A stretch of DNA of 45,778 bases, taken from positions 1 to 45,778 of the forward strand of contig JAFDDG010000025.1 of the NCBI GenBank assembly GCA_019310965.1, read 5' to 3'. Made by a program: the position numbers and the translations under genes. The first letter of the stretch is position 1; every line of letters begins with the position of its first letter. Shown here in pieces: positions 35,778 through 43,455 of this stretch. Source of the DNA: Deltaproteobacteria bacterium (GTDB lineage Bacteria > Myxococcota_A > UBA9160 > SMWR01). Below the pieces are notes generated by a model. It saw only the letters and a program-made list of their open reading frames with translations, searched no databases and was not told where the DNA came from.

Positions 35778-36893
35778 ATGCTTCGCCTACTGGCCTCGCT
35801 ACTCACCGTCCTCGCATTGGCTTGCAGTCAAGCGGAGACACCAGCAGCCGACACGACGGCCGAACCGGCAGCCAATGCGATGGCGGAGGTGCCGACCGAG
35901 AGCGAGCCGGAACCCGTGGACGCCGCGCGGGAGGCCTTGCGCATCCGGGCCAGCGCCATCTTCGGCGGGATGCCCGACGAGGTGAGCAACGAGGCGAACC
36001 CCGTAACCGAGGAGAAGGTCAGCCTCGGGCGCATGCTCTACTACGAAAAGCGGCTCTCGAAGAACCACGACATCGCTTGCAACAGCTGTCACCAGCTCGA
36101 CGCCTTCGGCGTCGATGGGGAGGCGACCTCGCCGGGCCACAGGGGCCAGCGCGGCGACCGCAATTCGCCCACGGTCTACAACGCGGCGCTCCACATCACG
36201 CAGTTCTGGGACGGCCGCGCCCCGGACGTGGAGGCGCAGGCCAAGGGCCCGGTACTGAACCCGATCGAAATGGCGATGCGCGACGAGGCCAGCGTCGTAG
36301 CCGTGTTGAACTCGATCCCCGATTACCCCCCACTCTTTGCGGAGGCCTTTCCGGACGACGCGGAGCCGCTCACCTACGACAACATGGCGCGGGCCATCGG
36401 CGCCTTCGAGCGCCGGCTCACCACGCCCTCGCGCTTCGATGCGTTTCTCGAGGGGCAGATCGACGCGCTCAGTGACGACGAGGCCGCGGGACTCGAGACT
36501 TTCTTCGCCGTGGGCTGCATCCAGTGCCACGTGGGCCCAGCGATCGGCGGCGGCAGCTATCAGAAGCTCGGGCGCAACCTGCCCTACCCGACCGAAGATC
36601 CCGGGCGTGCCGGCGTGACCGGTGACGAGGCCGATCGCGGCTTCTTCAAGGTGCCATCGCTGCGCAACATCGAGCAGACCGGGCCCTACTTTCACGACGG
36701 GTCCATCGCGAGCCTGGACGAGGCGGTGCGCCTGATGGGCAGGCACCAGCTGGGGATCGAACTCACCGACCCACAGCAGACGGAGATCCTGGCGTTCCTG
36801 GCGAGCCTCACCGGTCAGGTCGACGAGGCGTACATCCAGCAGCCGCAGCTGCCCGAGAGGGGACTCGATACGCCGGCACCGGATCCGCGCTGA
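35778..36893 (+). CDS. di-haem cytochrome c peroxidase (lipoprotein)
   Basis: Reduces hydrogen peroxide with electrons from the respiratory chain. 371 residues. Lipoprotein signal with LALAC lipobox, lipidated Cys16, then a Pro/Glu/Ala linker (17-50) tethering the enzyme to a membrane. Two c-type haem sites: CNSCH at 101-105 and CIQCH at 247-251. Other bacterial CcpA/MauG-type motifs: LGRMLYYEKRLSKN, NSPTVYNAALHITQFWDGRA, GPVLNPIEMAM, KVPSLRNIEQTGPYFHDGSI and LDEAVRLMGRHQLG. Whether it is a true peroxidase or a MauG-like oxidase depends on the distal ligand and is not certain. Needs cytochrome c maturation. Well-placed AAGGGAG ribosome site. Confidence 0.92.
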   Translation: MLRLLASLLTVLALACSQAETPAADTTAEPAANAMAEVPTESEPEPVDAAREALRIRASAIFGGMPDEVSNEANPVTEEKVSLGRMLYYEKRLSKNHDIACNSCHQLDAFGVDGEATSPGHRGQRGDRNSPTVYNAALHITQFWDGRAPDVEAQAKGPVLNPIEMAMRDEASVVAVLNSIPDYPPLFAEAFPDDAEPLTYDNMARAIGAFERRLTTPSRFDAFLEGQIDALSDDEAAGLETFFAVGCIQCHVGPAIGGGSYQKLGRNLPYPTEDPGRAGVTGDEADRGFFKVPSLRNIEQTGPYFHDGSIASLDEAVRLMGRHQLGIELTDPQQTEILAFLASLTGQVDEAYIQQPQLPERGLDTPAPDPR

Positions 36894-36897
36894 CATC

Positions 36898-36964
36898 GGG
36901 GCGAGAGTCCCCGCGTCCGCTAACTTCCAGCTCCGCCCGAGCCATCCCAGGCTCAGCTCGCCCC
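36898..36964 (+). promoter_or_regulatory. structured leader before mrp
   Basis: GGGGCGAG (36898-36905) can pair with CTCGCCCC (36957-36964), immediately before the AAGAGGA ribosome site of mrp. Inside lies a second small stem, GAGCC/GGCTC around ATCCCA. Either a translation-modulating leader or a weak terminator for the peroxidase gene without a U-tract. Confidence 0.35.
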
Positions 36965-36976
36965 AAGAGGAACACC

Positions 36977-38092
36977 ATGGCAGGCCCCCCCCAGGCGTCG
37001 GACGTGCTGGACGCGTTGCGTCCGATCATCGATCCCGACTTCGGCAAGAGCATCGTGGACCTCGGGTTCGTGAAGAACCTGGCGATCGAAGGCGGCAAGG
37101 TCCGTTTCACGATCGAGCTGACGACGCCGGCGTGTCCCGTGAAAGAGCAGTTCGAGCAGGCAGCGCAGAAGCGCGTGGCCGAGCTGCCCGGCGTCGAGAG
37201 CGTCGAGGTCGAGATGACCGCCGACACGCGTGGCCGCCATGCGCAGGCCGCGGCTTCCGATGCCGACCAGCCCCCGGTGCTGCCCGGGGTGCGCAACGTG
37301 CTGGCCGTCGCCTCGGGCAAGGGGGGCGTCGGCAAGAGCACCGTAGCGGTCAACATCGCACTGGCACTGCGCGAGAGCGGCGCCAAGGTGGGCATCTTCG
37401 ATGCCGACGTCTACGGCCCCTCACTGCCCCTGCTGACAGGCGTGAGCGGCATGCCGCGTACGAACGAGAAGCGCATCTTCCCGCACGAGGCCCTCGGCAT
37501 GAAGCTCATGTCGATCGGCTTCTTCGTGACCGACCAGTCGCCAGTCATCTGGCGCGGCCCGATGGTGCATGGCCTGATTCGCCAGTTTCTCACCGATGTC
37601 GAGTGGGGCGAGCTCGACTACCTGATCGTCGACATGCCTCCCGGCACCGGCGACGCAGTGCTGACCCTCACACAGATGGCTCCGCTCTCGGGCGCCATCA
37701 TCGTCACCACTGCCAACGATCTTTCGCTCATCGACGCGCGCAAGGGGCTCGAAATGTTCCGCAAGGTCGACGTGCCGGTGCTCGGCATCGTCGAGAATAT
37801 GTCGTATTTCACTCCGCCGGATCTGCCGGATCGCAAGTACTACATCTTCGGTGAAGGCGGTGGCAGGCGCGTCGCCGATGAACTCAGTGTCCCTTTCCTC
37901 TGCGAGGTGCCCATCGACCCACGCGTCGTCGAGGGCGGCGACGCCGGGCACCCGATTCTTATGCACGCGCCGGACTCGGAACCGGCCAAGGCGCTCCGCG
38001 AACTCGGCGGCACCATCGCCCGCAAGCTGGCTGTGCTCGCCGAAGGCGGGCCGCCTCTCGCCGACACCAACATTACCTGGGTGAACGACTGA
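36977..38092 (+). CDS. mrp: Mrp/ApbC-family iron-sulfur carrier ATPase lacking the C-terminal CxxC
   Basis: P-loop scaffold/carrier for Fe-S clusters, 371 residues. N-terminal MIP18-like domain (1-85) with Cys53 in TTPACPVK; deviant Walker A SGKGGVGKST at 113-122; FDADVYGPSLPLL; VIWRGPMV; DYLIVDMPPGTGD; VTTANDLSLIDARKGL. Where most Mrp/ApbC proteins have a CxxC just after the NMS motif, this protein reads VENMSYFTPPDLPDRKYYI with no Cys, then FGEGGG. A bridging 4Fe-4S cluster bound by that pair is therefore not possible in the standard way. Such variants exist among cyanobacterial-type Mrp proteins as I recall. Start ATG 36977 after AAGAGGA. Confidence 0.93.
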   Translation: MAGPPQASDVLDALRPIIDPDFGKSIVDLGFVKNLAIEGGKVRFTIELTTPACPVKEQFEQAAQKRVAELPGVESVEVEMTADTRGRHAQAAASDADQPPVLPGVRNVLAVASGKGGVGKSTVAVNIALALRESGAKVGIFDADVYGPSLPLLTGVSGMPRTNEKRIFPHEALGMKLMSIGFFVTDQSPVIWRGPMVHGLIRQFLTDVEWGELDYLIVDMPPGTGDAVLTLTQMAPLSGAIIVTTANDLSLIDARKGLEMFRKVDVPVLGIVENMSYFTPPDLPDRKYYIFGEGGGRRVADELSVPFLCEVPIDPRVVEGGDAGHPILMHAPDSEPAKALRELGGTIARKLAVLAEGGPPLADTNITWVND

Positions 38093-38115
38093 CGCTTCGC
38101 CGCGGCTCCGCGATC

Positions 38116-38829
38116 TCAGTAACCGTGCAACAGGTCCCCATAGAGCACCGGCACCGGACCGATCGGCTCGCGCGCAGCCTGCTTGTCGATGTACTCCTGA
38201 TACGTCATGAGTAGCATCGAGACGCCGGACTCGGGGTGAAAGAACTCGTCGGCGATGGGAAGACCCCGCTGCCAATTCAGGTAGTCGCTGACGAACTCCT
38301 GTGCCGTCGCGCGGCGGAAGATCTGCAGACGCAATGGCAGACGTTGCTCGTCGGGCGGCACCCAGATGCGGCGCCGCCCATCGTCATCGGTGAGCTGATA
38401 GATCTCGACGGTACGCCCGGCGAGACTCTCGCTGCGCACCAGCTCCGCACCCTGCCGGAGCAACGAGAAGTACTCGTTGCCGAATGGGCGCGTACGCTCG
38501 TCATCCTGCTTCACCGAGCGCGCTGCGCGCTGCACGGCGATTCCCGTGCGAACCAGCAGATCGTAGGTGTAGTAGGTGTCGGCCGTCACGATCGTGACGA
38601 TCCGGCGCCCGGCCATCACCGTCTCGGCGCGCAGATTGCGCCCCTTCGACCAGAAGTGGGTGACGTTGATGCCGATTTCCGAGTGCGCCAGGACCTGGGC
38701 GTACCAGGTATCCGGCAGCTCCTGCGCGGCCTCGGCCGCCGGAACTTCGTCCTGGGCAAGCGCCCCCCCGCTGCAGAGCCACACTCCGATCGCGGCCAGG
38801 GCCACCCAGGAGTTGCCTCGTACTGCCAT
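38116..38829 (-). CDS. periplasmic LolA/RseB-like protein
   Basis: About 237 residues with a Sec signal peptide (SWVALAAIGVWLCSGGALA, cut before QDE). The mature part resembles the LolA/RseB lipid-binding fold: HFWSKGRNLRAETVMAGRRI, VTADTYYTYD, GRTVEIYQLTDDDGRRRIWV, DEQRLPLRLQIFRR, FVSDYLNWQRGLPIADEFF and HPESGVSMLLMTYQEYI. Such proteins bind lipid or lipoprotein acyl chains in the periplasm; the precise role is inferred from fold resemblance only. Start uncertain: ATG 38829 or 38838 (MGSMAV), neither with a clear Shine-Dalgarno; longer frames to 38937 would overlap the divergent thiD start. Convergent with mrp. Confidence 0.65.
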   Translation of the reverse strand: MAVRGNSWVALAAIGVWLCSGGALAQDEVPAAEAAQELPDTWYAQVLAHSEIGINVTHFWSKGRNLRAETVMAGRRIVTIVTADTYYTYDLLVRTGIAVQRAARSVKQDDERTRPFGNEYFSLLRQGAELVRSESLAGRTVEIYQLTDDDGRRRIWVPPDEQRLPLRLQIFRRATAQEFVSDYLNWQRGLPIADEFFHPESGVSMLLMTYQEYIDKQAAREPIGPVPVLYGDLLHGY

Positions 38830-38899
38830 GGAACCCATCGAGTAGCACACCCCGCAACGCCGCCCTGCGCCGAAGCCCGTTGCGCCGTACCCTCCAGCC

Positions 38900-39691
38900 G
38901 TGCGCATAGCCCTCTCGATCGCAGGCTCCGACCCCACCGGCGGAGCCGGCCTCCAAGCCGATCTACAGGTGTTCCGAACGCTGGGCGTTCACGGTGCGGG
39001 CGTCGTCACGGCACTCACCGTCCAGGATTCCGGACGGGTGCATCAGGTGTTGCCGGTCTTCCCGACCGTGGTCCTCGACCAGATCCGGGTGCTGGTGGCG
39101 GACGTGCGGCCACACGCCGTGAAGCTCGGCATGCTGGCCAGCGACGACGTGGCGCGAAACGTCGAGCTCGGTCTGCTCGCACTCGACGCTGGAACGCCAC
39201 CGCCGCTGGTGATCGATCCGGTCCTGGAAGCCAGCGACGGGACGCCATTGCTGGAGCGCCGCGCCATCGGCACGCTCGAGCGTCTGATCGGCATGGCCGC
39301 ATTGGTGACTCCGAACCTGCAGGAGGCCGCGACCCTGACCGGCTGCGACGTGTCCACCCAGGAAGGCGTCGAAGCCGCAGCCTGCGCGCTGGTTTCGAAT
39401 CTCGGCGCGGGCGCCGCGCTGGTGAAGGGCGGCCACCGCGACGGTCCGCCCGACGACTTGCTGGTAATTCGCGACGGCGGCTCCCAGGCGCTTCACTGGT
39501 TGGAGGGCCAACGCATCGACACGGGTCCCGTGCACGGCACTGGCTGCGCACTGGCAGCGGCGATCACGGCCTACCTCGCGCGCGGCGACACGCTTCCCAC
39601 AGCCGTCGAGCGCGGCCGACGTTTCGTGGCGAAAGCGCTGGAGAGCTCTGCCGAAGCCGGCAAGCTCGCACGCTTCCTCGGCTACTTCTAG
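38900..39691 (+). CDS. thiD: hydroxymethylpyrimidine/phosphomethylpyrimidine kinase
   Basis: Phosphorylates HMP and HMP-phosphate to HMP-pyrophosphate, the pyrimidine substrate of ThiE. 263 residues of the ribokinase fold: LSIAGSDPTGGAGLQADLQV at the N-terminus, GVVTALTVQDSGRV, AVKLGMLAS, VIDPVLEASDG, LVTPNLQEAATLTGCDV, ALVKGGH and the anion-hole/catalytic segment TGPVHGTGCALAAAITAYLARG. All key residues are present. The start is GTG at 38900. Transcribed alone; its partner thiE lies 16 kb away in the ntrBC operon. Confidence 0.93.
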   Translation: MRIALSIAGSDPTGGAGLQADLQVFRTLGVHGAGVVTALTVQDSGRVHQVLPVFPTVVLDQIRVLVADVRPHAVKLGMLASDDVARNVELGLLALDAGTPPPLVIDPVLEASDGTPLLERRAIGTLERLIGMAALVTPNLQEAATLTGCDVSTQEGVEAAACALVSNLGAGAALVKGGHRDGPPDDLLVIRDGGSQALHWLEGQRIDTGPVHGTGCALAAAITAYLARGDTLPTAVERGRRFVAKALESSAEAGKLARFLGYF

Positions 39692-39752
39692 CAGGCTCCG
39701 GAAAGACGACCCTGCTTGCCAACGGCTGGGGCCGAGGGCGCGAGCAGGCAGC

Positions 39753-39841
39753 GGGGACGGTGTTGCCTTCTTGCCTTTTTCGGCTGAGCGGTGGTGTTAG
39801 CGAGCAGGTCCAGAAAAAGGCAAGAAGGCAACACCGTCCCC
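39753..39841. repeat. REP-like perfect palindrome (29-bp arms)
   Basis: Two 29-bp arms (39753-39781 and 39813-39841) are exact reverse complements around a 31-nt loop. The arms begin GGGGACGGTGTTGCC and end with a Pu/Py tract (CTTGCCTTTTTC). They are A+T-richer than the flanks and unlike coding DNA. The GGGGACGGTGTTGCC-type end is reminiscent of REP elements tied to REP-associated IS200-like transposases. No transposase is present here. It may double as a transcription barrier between the convergent thiD and mpl genes. Confidence 0.8.
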
Positions 39842-39948
39842 CTCCCCACTCGAATCCCCGAGGCGGAGCCGTGGGGCGCCGGCGCATGAGCACGACACCG
39901 CCTTCGCACCCGGCCTTGGCAAGGCGCGACGAGCTCTTTCCGCCTGCG

Positions 39949-41376
39949 CTAGCCGCCGAATGCCTGCAGCAGACGCTCCCAGATATTGCCGAAAGCACCG
40001 TTGCTCATGACGAGGACTACGTCGCCCGGCTCGCACGTCGCGGCCAGGTGTTGGACGATCGCGTCGACGTCACCCGGCTGCTCGGCCGCGCCACCGCGGG
40101 CACGGATGTCCGCCACCAGCCGCTCGGGCGAGAACGTCTCTCCGACTTCTCCGGTGGCACTGTAGAGCGCGCCCTGCGGTGGTAGCGCGACGACCACCCG
40201 GTCCGCCAGGTCGAAGGCCTCGGCGTAGCTCTGCTGAAAGACTGCGCGCCGGCTCGTGTTGGTGCGCGGCTCGAAGACCGCCACGATACGCCGCCCCGAA
40301 TAGCGGGAACGCACCGCCTCCACCGTGCCGCGCACCGCGGTCGGATGATGCGCGAAGTCGTCGATCACCAGCACACCGCCGGCCTCCCCTCGCACCTCCT
40401 GGCGCCGCTTGATGCCGCGAAAGTCGTGCAGCACCTTTGCCGCCTCGGCCAGCGGTACGCCCAGCGCGTCGACGGTGACCAGCGCCGCCAGCGCATTCTC
40501 GGCATTGAAGCGTCCAAAGAGCGGGACCGACACCGCGACCCGGCGCCCATCGCCGTGGACCGCCACGAACGCAGTCCCCGCCTCCGACACGTCGACATCA
40601 TGCGCCGTCCAGTCGGGGGCGCCCGTGGCATCGAGCCCGTAGCCGATCACGCGGCAAGGCGCGTCGCGCAGCACATCGCGCACCGCCTCGCTCCCCACCG
40701 CGGCCACCAGCGTGCCGTCCGCCGGCATGCCGGCCACCAGCGCGCGGAACGCAGCCTTGACGTGCTCGAGATCGCGGTAGATGTCCGCGTGGTCGAACTC
40801 GACGGACGTGATGATCGCGGTGCGTGCGCCGTAGTGCAAGAACTTGGGCGTCTTGTCGAAGAAGACCGTGTCGTACTCATCACCCTCGACGACGAAGTGT
40901 TCACCGGCCCCCTCGCGGAAGCTGCCAGCAAAATCGAAGGAGTAGCCGCCGACCAGCAGCGAAGGATCGCGCCCCGTCGCCTGGAGGATCTGACCCACCA
41001 GCGCCGTAGTGGTGGTCTTGCCATGCGTACCAGCGACGACGACGGAGTGGTGCCCGGCGATGGCGAGATCAAAGAGCGCATCCGGGAACGACAGCACCCG
41101 GAATCCCTCGTCGATGGCGCATCGCGCCTCCGGGTTGTCGGGGCCCACCGCGTTACCGATCACCACGAGATCCGGCGCAGTGTCGGTGATGTTCTCCGCG
41201 CGAAAGCCCTCGACGACCGGGATACCCCACTCGGCGAGCGCGGTGCTCATGGGCGGATACAGTCCCTCGTCCGAGCCGGTGATGCGCAACCCGCGGGCGC
41301 GCAGGAGCCCCGCCAGGGAGCCCATGCCGGTGCCGCAGATGGCGACGAAGTGAACGTGCTGCAACGGATCGGCCAC
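39949..41376 (-). CDS. mpl: UDP-N-acetylmuramate:L-alanyl-gamma-D-glutamyl-meso-diaminopimelate ligase
   Basis: Murein-recycling ligase that attaches the salvaged tripeptide to UDP-MurNAc. 475 residues with Mur-ligase architecture: N-terminal HFVAICGTGMGSLAGLL, ATP loop GTHGKTTT at 116-123, GDEYDTVFFDKTPKFLHYG (Mpl-type), SVEFDHADIY, GRFNAENALAAL, FRGIKRRQEV, DDFAHHPTAV and VFEPRTNTSRR. GDEYDTAFFDKRSKF-like and FRGIKRR distinguish Mpl from MurC. The start is GTG at 41376, 4 nt after the serine hydrolase gene. Its presence implies diaminopimelate-type murein and tripeptide recycling in the cytoplasm. Confidence 0.94.
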   Translation of the reverse strand: MADPLQHVHFVAICGTGMGSLAGLLRARGLRITGSDEGLYPPMSTALAEWGIPVVEGFRAENITDTAPDLVVIGNAVGPDNPEARCAIDEGFRVLSFPDALFDLAIAGHHSVVVAGTHGKTTTTALVGQILQATGRDPSLLVGGYSFDFAGSFREGAGEHFVVEGDEYDTVFFDKTPKFLHYGARTAIITSVEFDHADIYRDLEHVKAAFRALVAGMPADGTLVAAVGSEAVRDVLRDAPCRVIGYGLDATGAPDWTAHDVDVSEAGTAFVAVHGDGRRVAVSVPLFGRFNAENALAALVTVDALGVPLAEAAKVLHDFRGIKRRQEVRGEAGGVLVIDDFAHHPTAVRGTVEAVRSRYSGRRIVAVFEPRTNTSRRAVFQQSYAEAFDLADRVVVALPPQGALYSATGEVGETFSPERLVADIRARGGAAEQPGDVDAIVQHLAATCEPGDVVLVMSNGAFGNIWERLLQAFGG

Positions 41377-41380
41377 CCGC

Positions 41381-42538
41381 CTAGCCCTCGGCGAAGGCTT
41401 CGCGCACCAGGTCGTGCACGGCCGGGCGCAGCTCGAAGCGGCTGAACTTCGCCACCTGGTGACAGCGATTCGTCAGGAACACGACCACAGCCTCGGCCTC
41501 GAGATCGATCCAGAGCGACGTGCCGGTGAAGCCCAAGTGCCCGACGGAGTCTCGCGCGAAGTAACGGCCCGAAGACGACGCGCCTTCGGTTGGAGTGTCC
41601 CAGCCGAGCGCCCAATCGGAACGCTCTGGAAGCCCCTGGCGCGTGGTGAACTCACGCAGGAGATCCGGGGACCAGACGTCACTGCGCCCGTGCCACACGT
41701 CGAGGAGCGCGAGCGAAAACTTCATCACATCGGCGGCGGTGGAGAAGAGCCCGGCGTGACCCGCCACGCCGCCCATCACCGAGGCGTTCGGGTCGTGCAC
41801 CTCGCCCCACAGCACGCGGTCGCGCCAGGGGCAGTTCTCGGTGGCGGCGATGCGCCGGAGCAATGCCGCGGGCACCCCCGGCTCGCCGTCTCCCAAGCGC
41901 ACGAAGAAGGTGTCCTTCATCTCGAGCGGACCGAAGATGCGCTCCTGACAGAACTCGTCGAAGGGGCGGCGCGACACCGCCTCGACCAACGCACCGAGGG
42001 CAATGAAGTCGAGATCACCGTAGACCGAGGCCTTGCCCGGCTCGTGCACCAGGCCCGACTTCACGACGCGCTCGACGACAAACTCTCGCGCGGCAGAAGT
42101 TCCGATCCAGCGCTCGCCCTTCTTGCGCTCGCGATCGAGTAGCTCCTCGTGAAACTTGCGCAGCGGCTTGAGTCCGGCGGAGTGCGTGAGCAGGTGCCGC
42201 ACCGTCACGGCATCCTTGTCCCGCTCCGAAAAGGCGGGCAGATGCTTGGAGACGGGATCGTCGAGTCCGACCGCTCCTTCCTGCACCAGCAACATCACCG
42301 AAGTAGTGGTCGCCAACGGCTTGGTGAGCGACGCCAGATCGAAGATCGTGTCGTGCTTCATGGGCAGCCGCTCGGGGCGCACCACCGCCAGCCCGTGGCA
42401 CGAGAAGTGCTCGATCACTTCGCCGTGCTTCGGCATGCGCGCCAGCAGCGCGGCGCCGGGCATCTCCGCCTTCTCCATGGCCTTGTCGATGGCCTTGTCC
42501 ACACGAGCCAACTTGCGGCGAACGGCACTCCACTTCAC
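41381..42538 (-). CDS. class C beta-lactamase-fold serine hydrolase
   Basis: 385 residues, beta-lactamase/penicillin-binding fold. The SxxK nucleophile motif is SLTK at 70-73 (FDLASLTKPLATTT), the second motif Tyr173-Gly-Asp175 in SVYGDLDF (YxN variant with Asp), and HLGFTGTSLWID takes the place of KTG. LLTHSAGL and GGVAGHAGLFSTAADV are typical of esterase/DD-peptidase-like members. There is no signal peptide, so it should be cytoplasmic, unlike AmpC. Between ldcA and mpl, a role in trimming or sensing recovered muropeptides is plausible but inferred. The start is GTG 42538, overlapping the ldcA stop as GTGA. Confidence 0.85.
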   Translation of the reverse strand: MKWSAVRRKLARVDKAIDKAMEKAEMPGAALLARMPKHGEVIEHFSCHGLAVVRPERLPMKHDTIFDLASLTKPLATTTSVMLLVQEGAVGLDDPVSKHLPAFSERDKDAVTVRHLLTHSAGLKPLRKFHEELLDRERKKGERWIGTSAAREFVVERVVKSGLVHEPGKASVYGDLDFIALGALVEAVSRRPFDEFCQERIFGPLEMKDTFFVRLGDGEPGVPAALLRRIAATENCPWRDRVLWGEVHDPNASVMGGVAGHAGLFSTAADVMKFSLALLDVWHGRSDVWSPDLLREFTTRQGLPERSDWALGWDTPTEGASSSGRYFARDSVGHLGFTGTSLWIDLEAEAVVVFLTNRCHQVAKFSRFELRPAVHDLVREAFAEG

Positions 42539-43455
42539 GTCGCGGCCTTCACTCCCAGTTCGAGCATGCGGATCTCACCTCGCTCGCCGTCGATACTAGC
42601 GCGCCCTCCGAAGGGCCACGTCGAATTCGACGGCGTGTGGCCGAAGCCGAGGCCCGCAACGCACGGCACGCGGAGGGTCCGTGCAATTTCGAGCACCACA
42701 TCGTCGATGCAGGTGCCGTACTTCGAATCGGTGCAGGTCGAGACGTCGCCGATGCCGAGCCCGACGATCGAGTCCAGCTTCCCGGCGTCGCGCAGCTGCT
42801 GCAGCATGCGATCGACGCGGTACGGGTTCTCGTGGACTTCTTCGAGCAGCAATATCGCGCCGTGGGTGTCGATCTCCCAGTCGGTGCCAATGCTGGAAGT
42901 CACCAGGGTGAGCGAACCGCCGACGAGCGGACCCTCGGCCTGCCCTGCGAAGGCCGGGCGTCCCGGGAGCGTCGCCGGCAGCTCGACGTCGCCGGTGAGC
43001 CAGGCCACCAGTGCCGCGATGCTGGCCGGGGCGAGCTCGGAACCGTACTCGAGCATCGGCCCGTGGAAGCCCGCGAGCCCCGCATGGCGCGCCTGCCAGA
43101 GCAGCAGCGCCGTGGCATCGCTGTAGCCGACCAACGGCTTGGCCGCATCGCGAGCCCAGCCGGGATCGAGCCGGGGCAGGATGCGGGCGCAGCCGTAGCC
43201 ACCGCGAGCGCACACGATCCCATCGACACGCGGATCGCTCCACAACTCCTCCAACTCGGCGCTGCGCCGCGCGTCGTCCCCCGCCAAATAGCCACATCGC
43301 GCCGTGAGGTCGTCGCGGCGATGGATGCGGAAGCCGGCGCGCTCGAGCAGCGCACAGCCGGCATCGGTCGCAGCCGGATCGACCGGGCCACCTGGAGCGG
43401 CGATGCCGAGAGTCGCGCCCGGCCGCAGAGCGCGCGGCTTGCGCAGCTCGTGCAC
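42535..43455 (-). CDS. ldcA: LD-carboxypeptidase (peptidase S66)
   Basis: Cytoplasmic murein-recycling enzyme that removes the terminal D-Ala from tetrapeptides to give tripeptides, the substrate of Mpl. 306 residues. S66 motifs: LRPGATLGIAAPGGPVD, YLAGDDARRSAELEELW, IVCARGGYGCARILPRLD, nucleophile Ser in LVGYSDATALLLW, GFHGPMLEYG, GGSLTLVTSSIGTDWEID, LLLEEVHENPYRVDRML (catalytic Glu) and GLGFGHT (catalytic His). The GTG start at 43455 overlaps the dnaB stop by one base (TAGTG), so the gene is read directly after dnaB. A longer frame to 43986 is antisense-like and out of family. Followed by the serine hydrolase and mpl. Confidence 0.93.
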   Translation of the reverse strand: MHELRKPRALRPGATLGIAAPGGPVDPAATDAGCALLERAGFRIHRRDDLTARCGYLAGDDARRSAELEELWSDPRVDGIVCARGGYGCARILPRLDPGWARDAAKPLVGYSDATALLLWQARHAGLAGFHGPMLEYGSELAPASIAALVAWLTGDVELPATLPGRPAFAGQAEGPLVGGSLTLVTSSIGTDWEIDTHGAILLLEEVHENPYRVDRMLQQLRDAGKLDSIVGLGIGDVSTCTDSKYGTCIDDVVLEIARTLRVPCVAGLGFGHTPSNSTWPFGGRASIDGERGEIRMLELGVKAAT

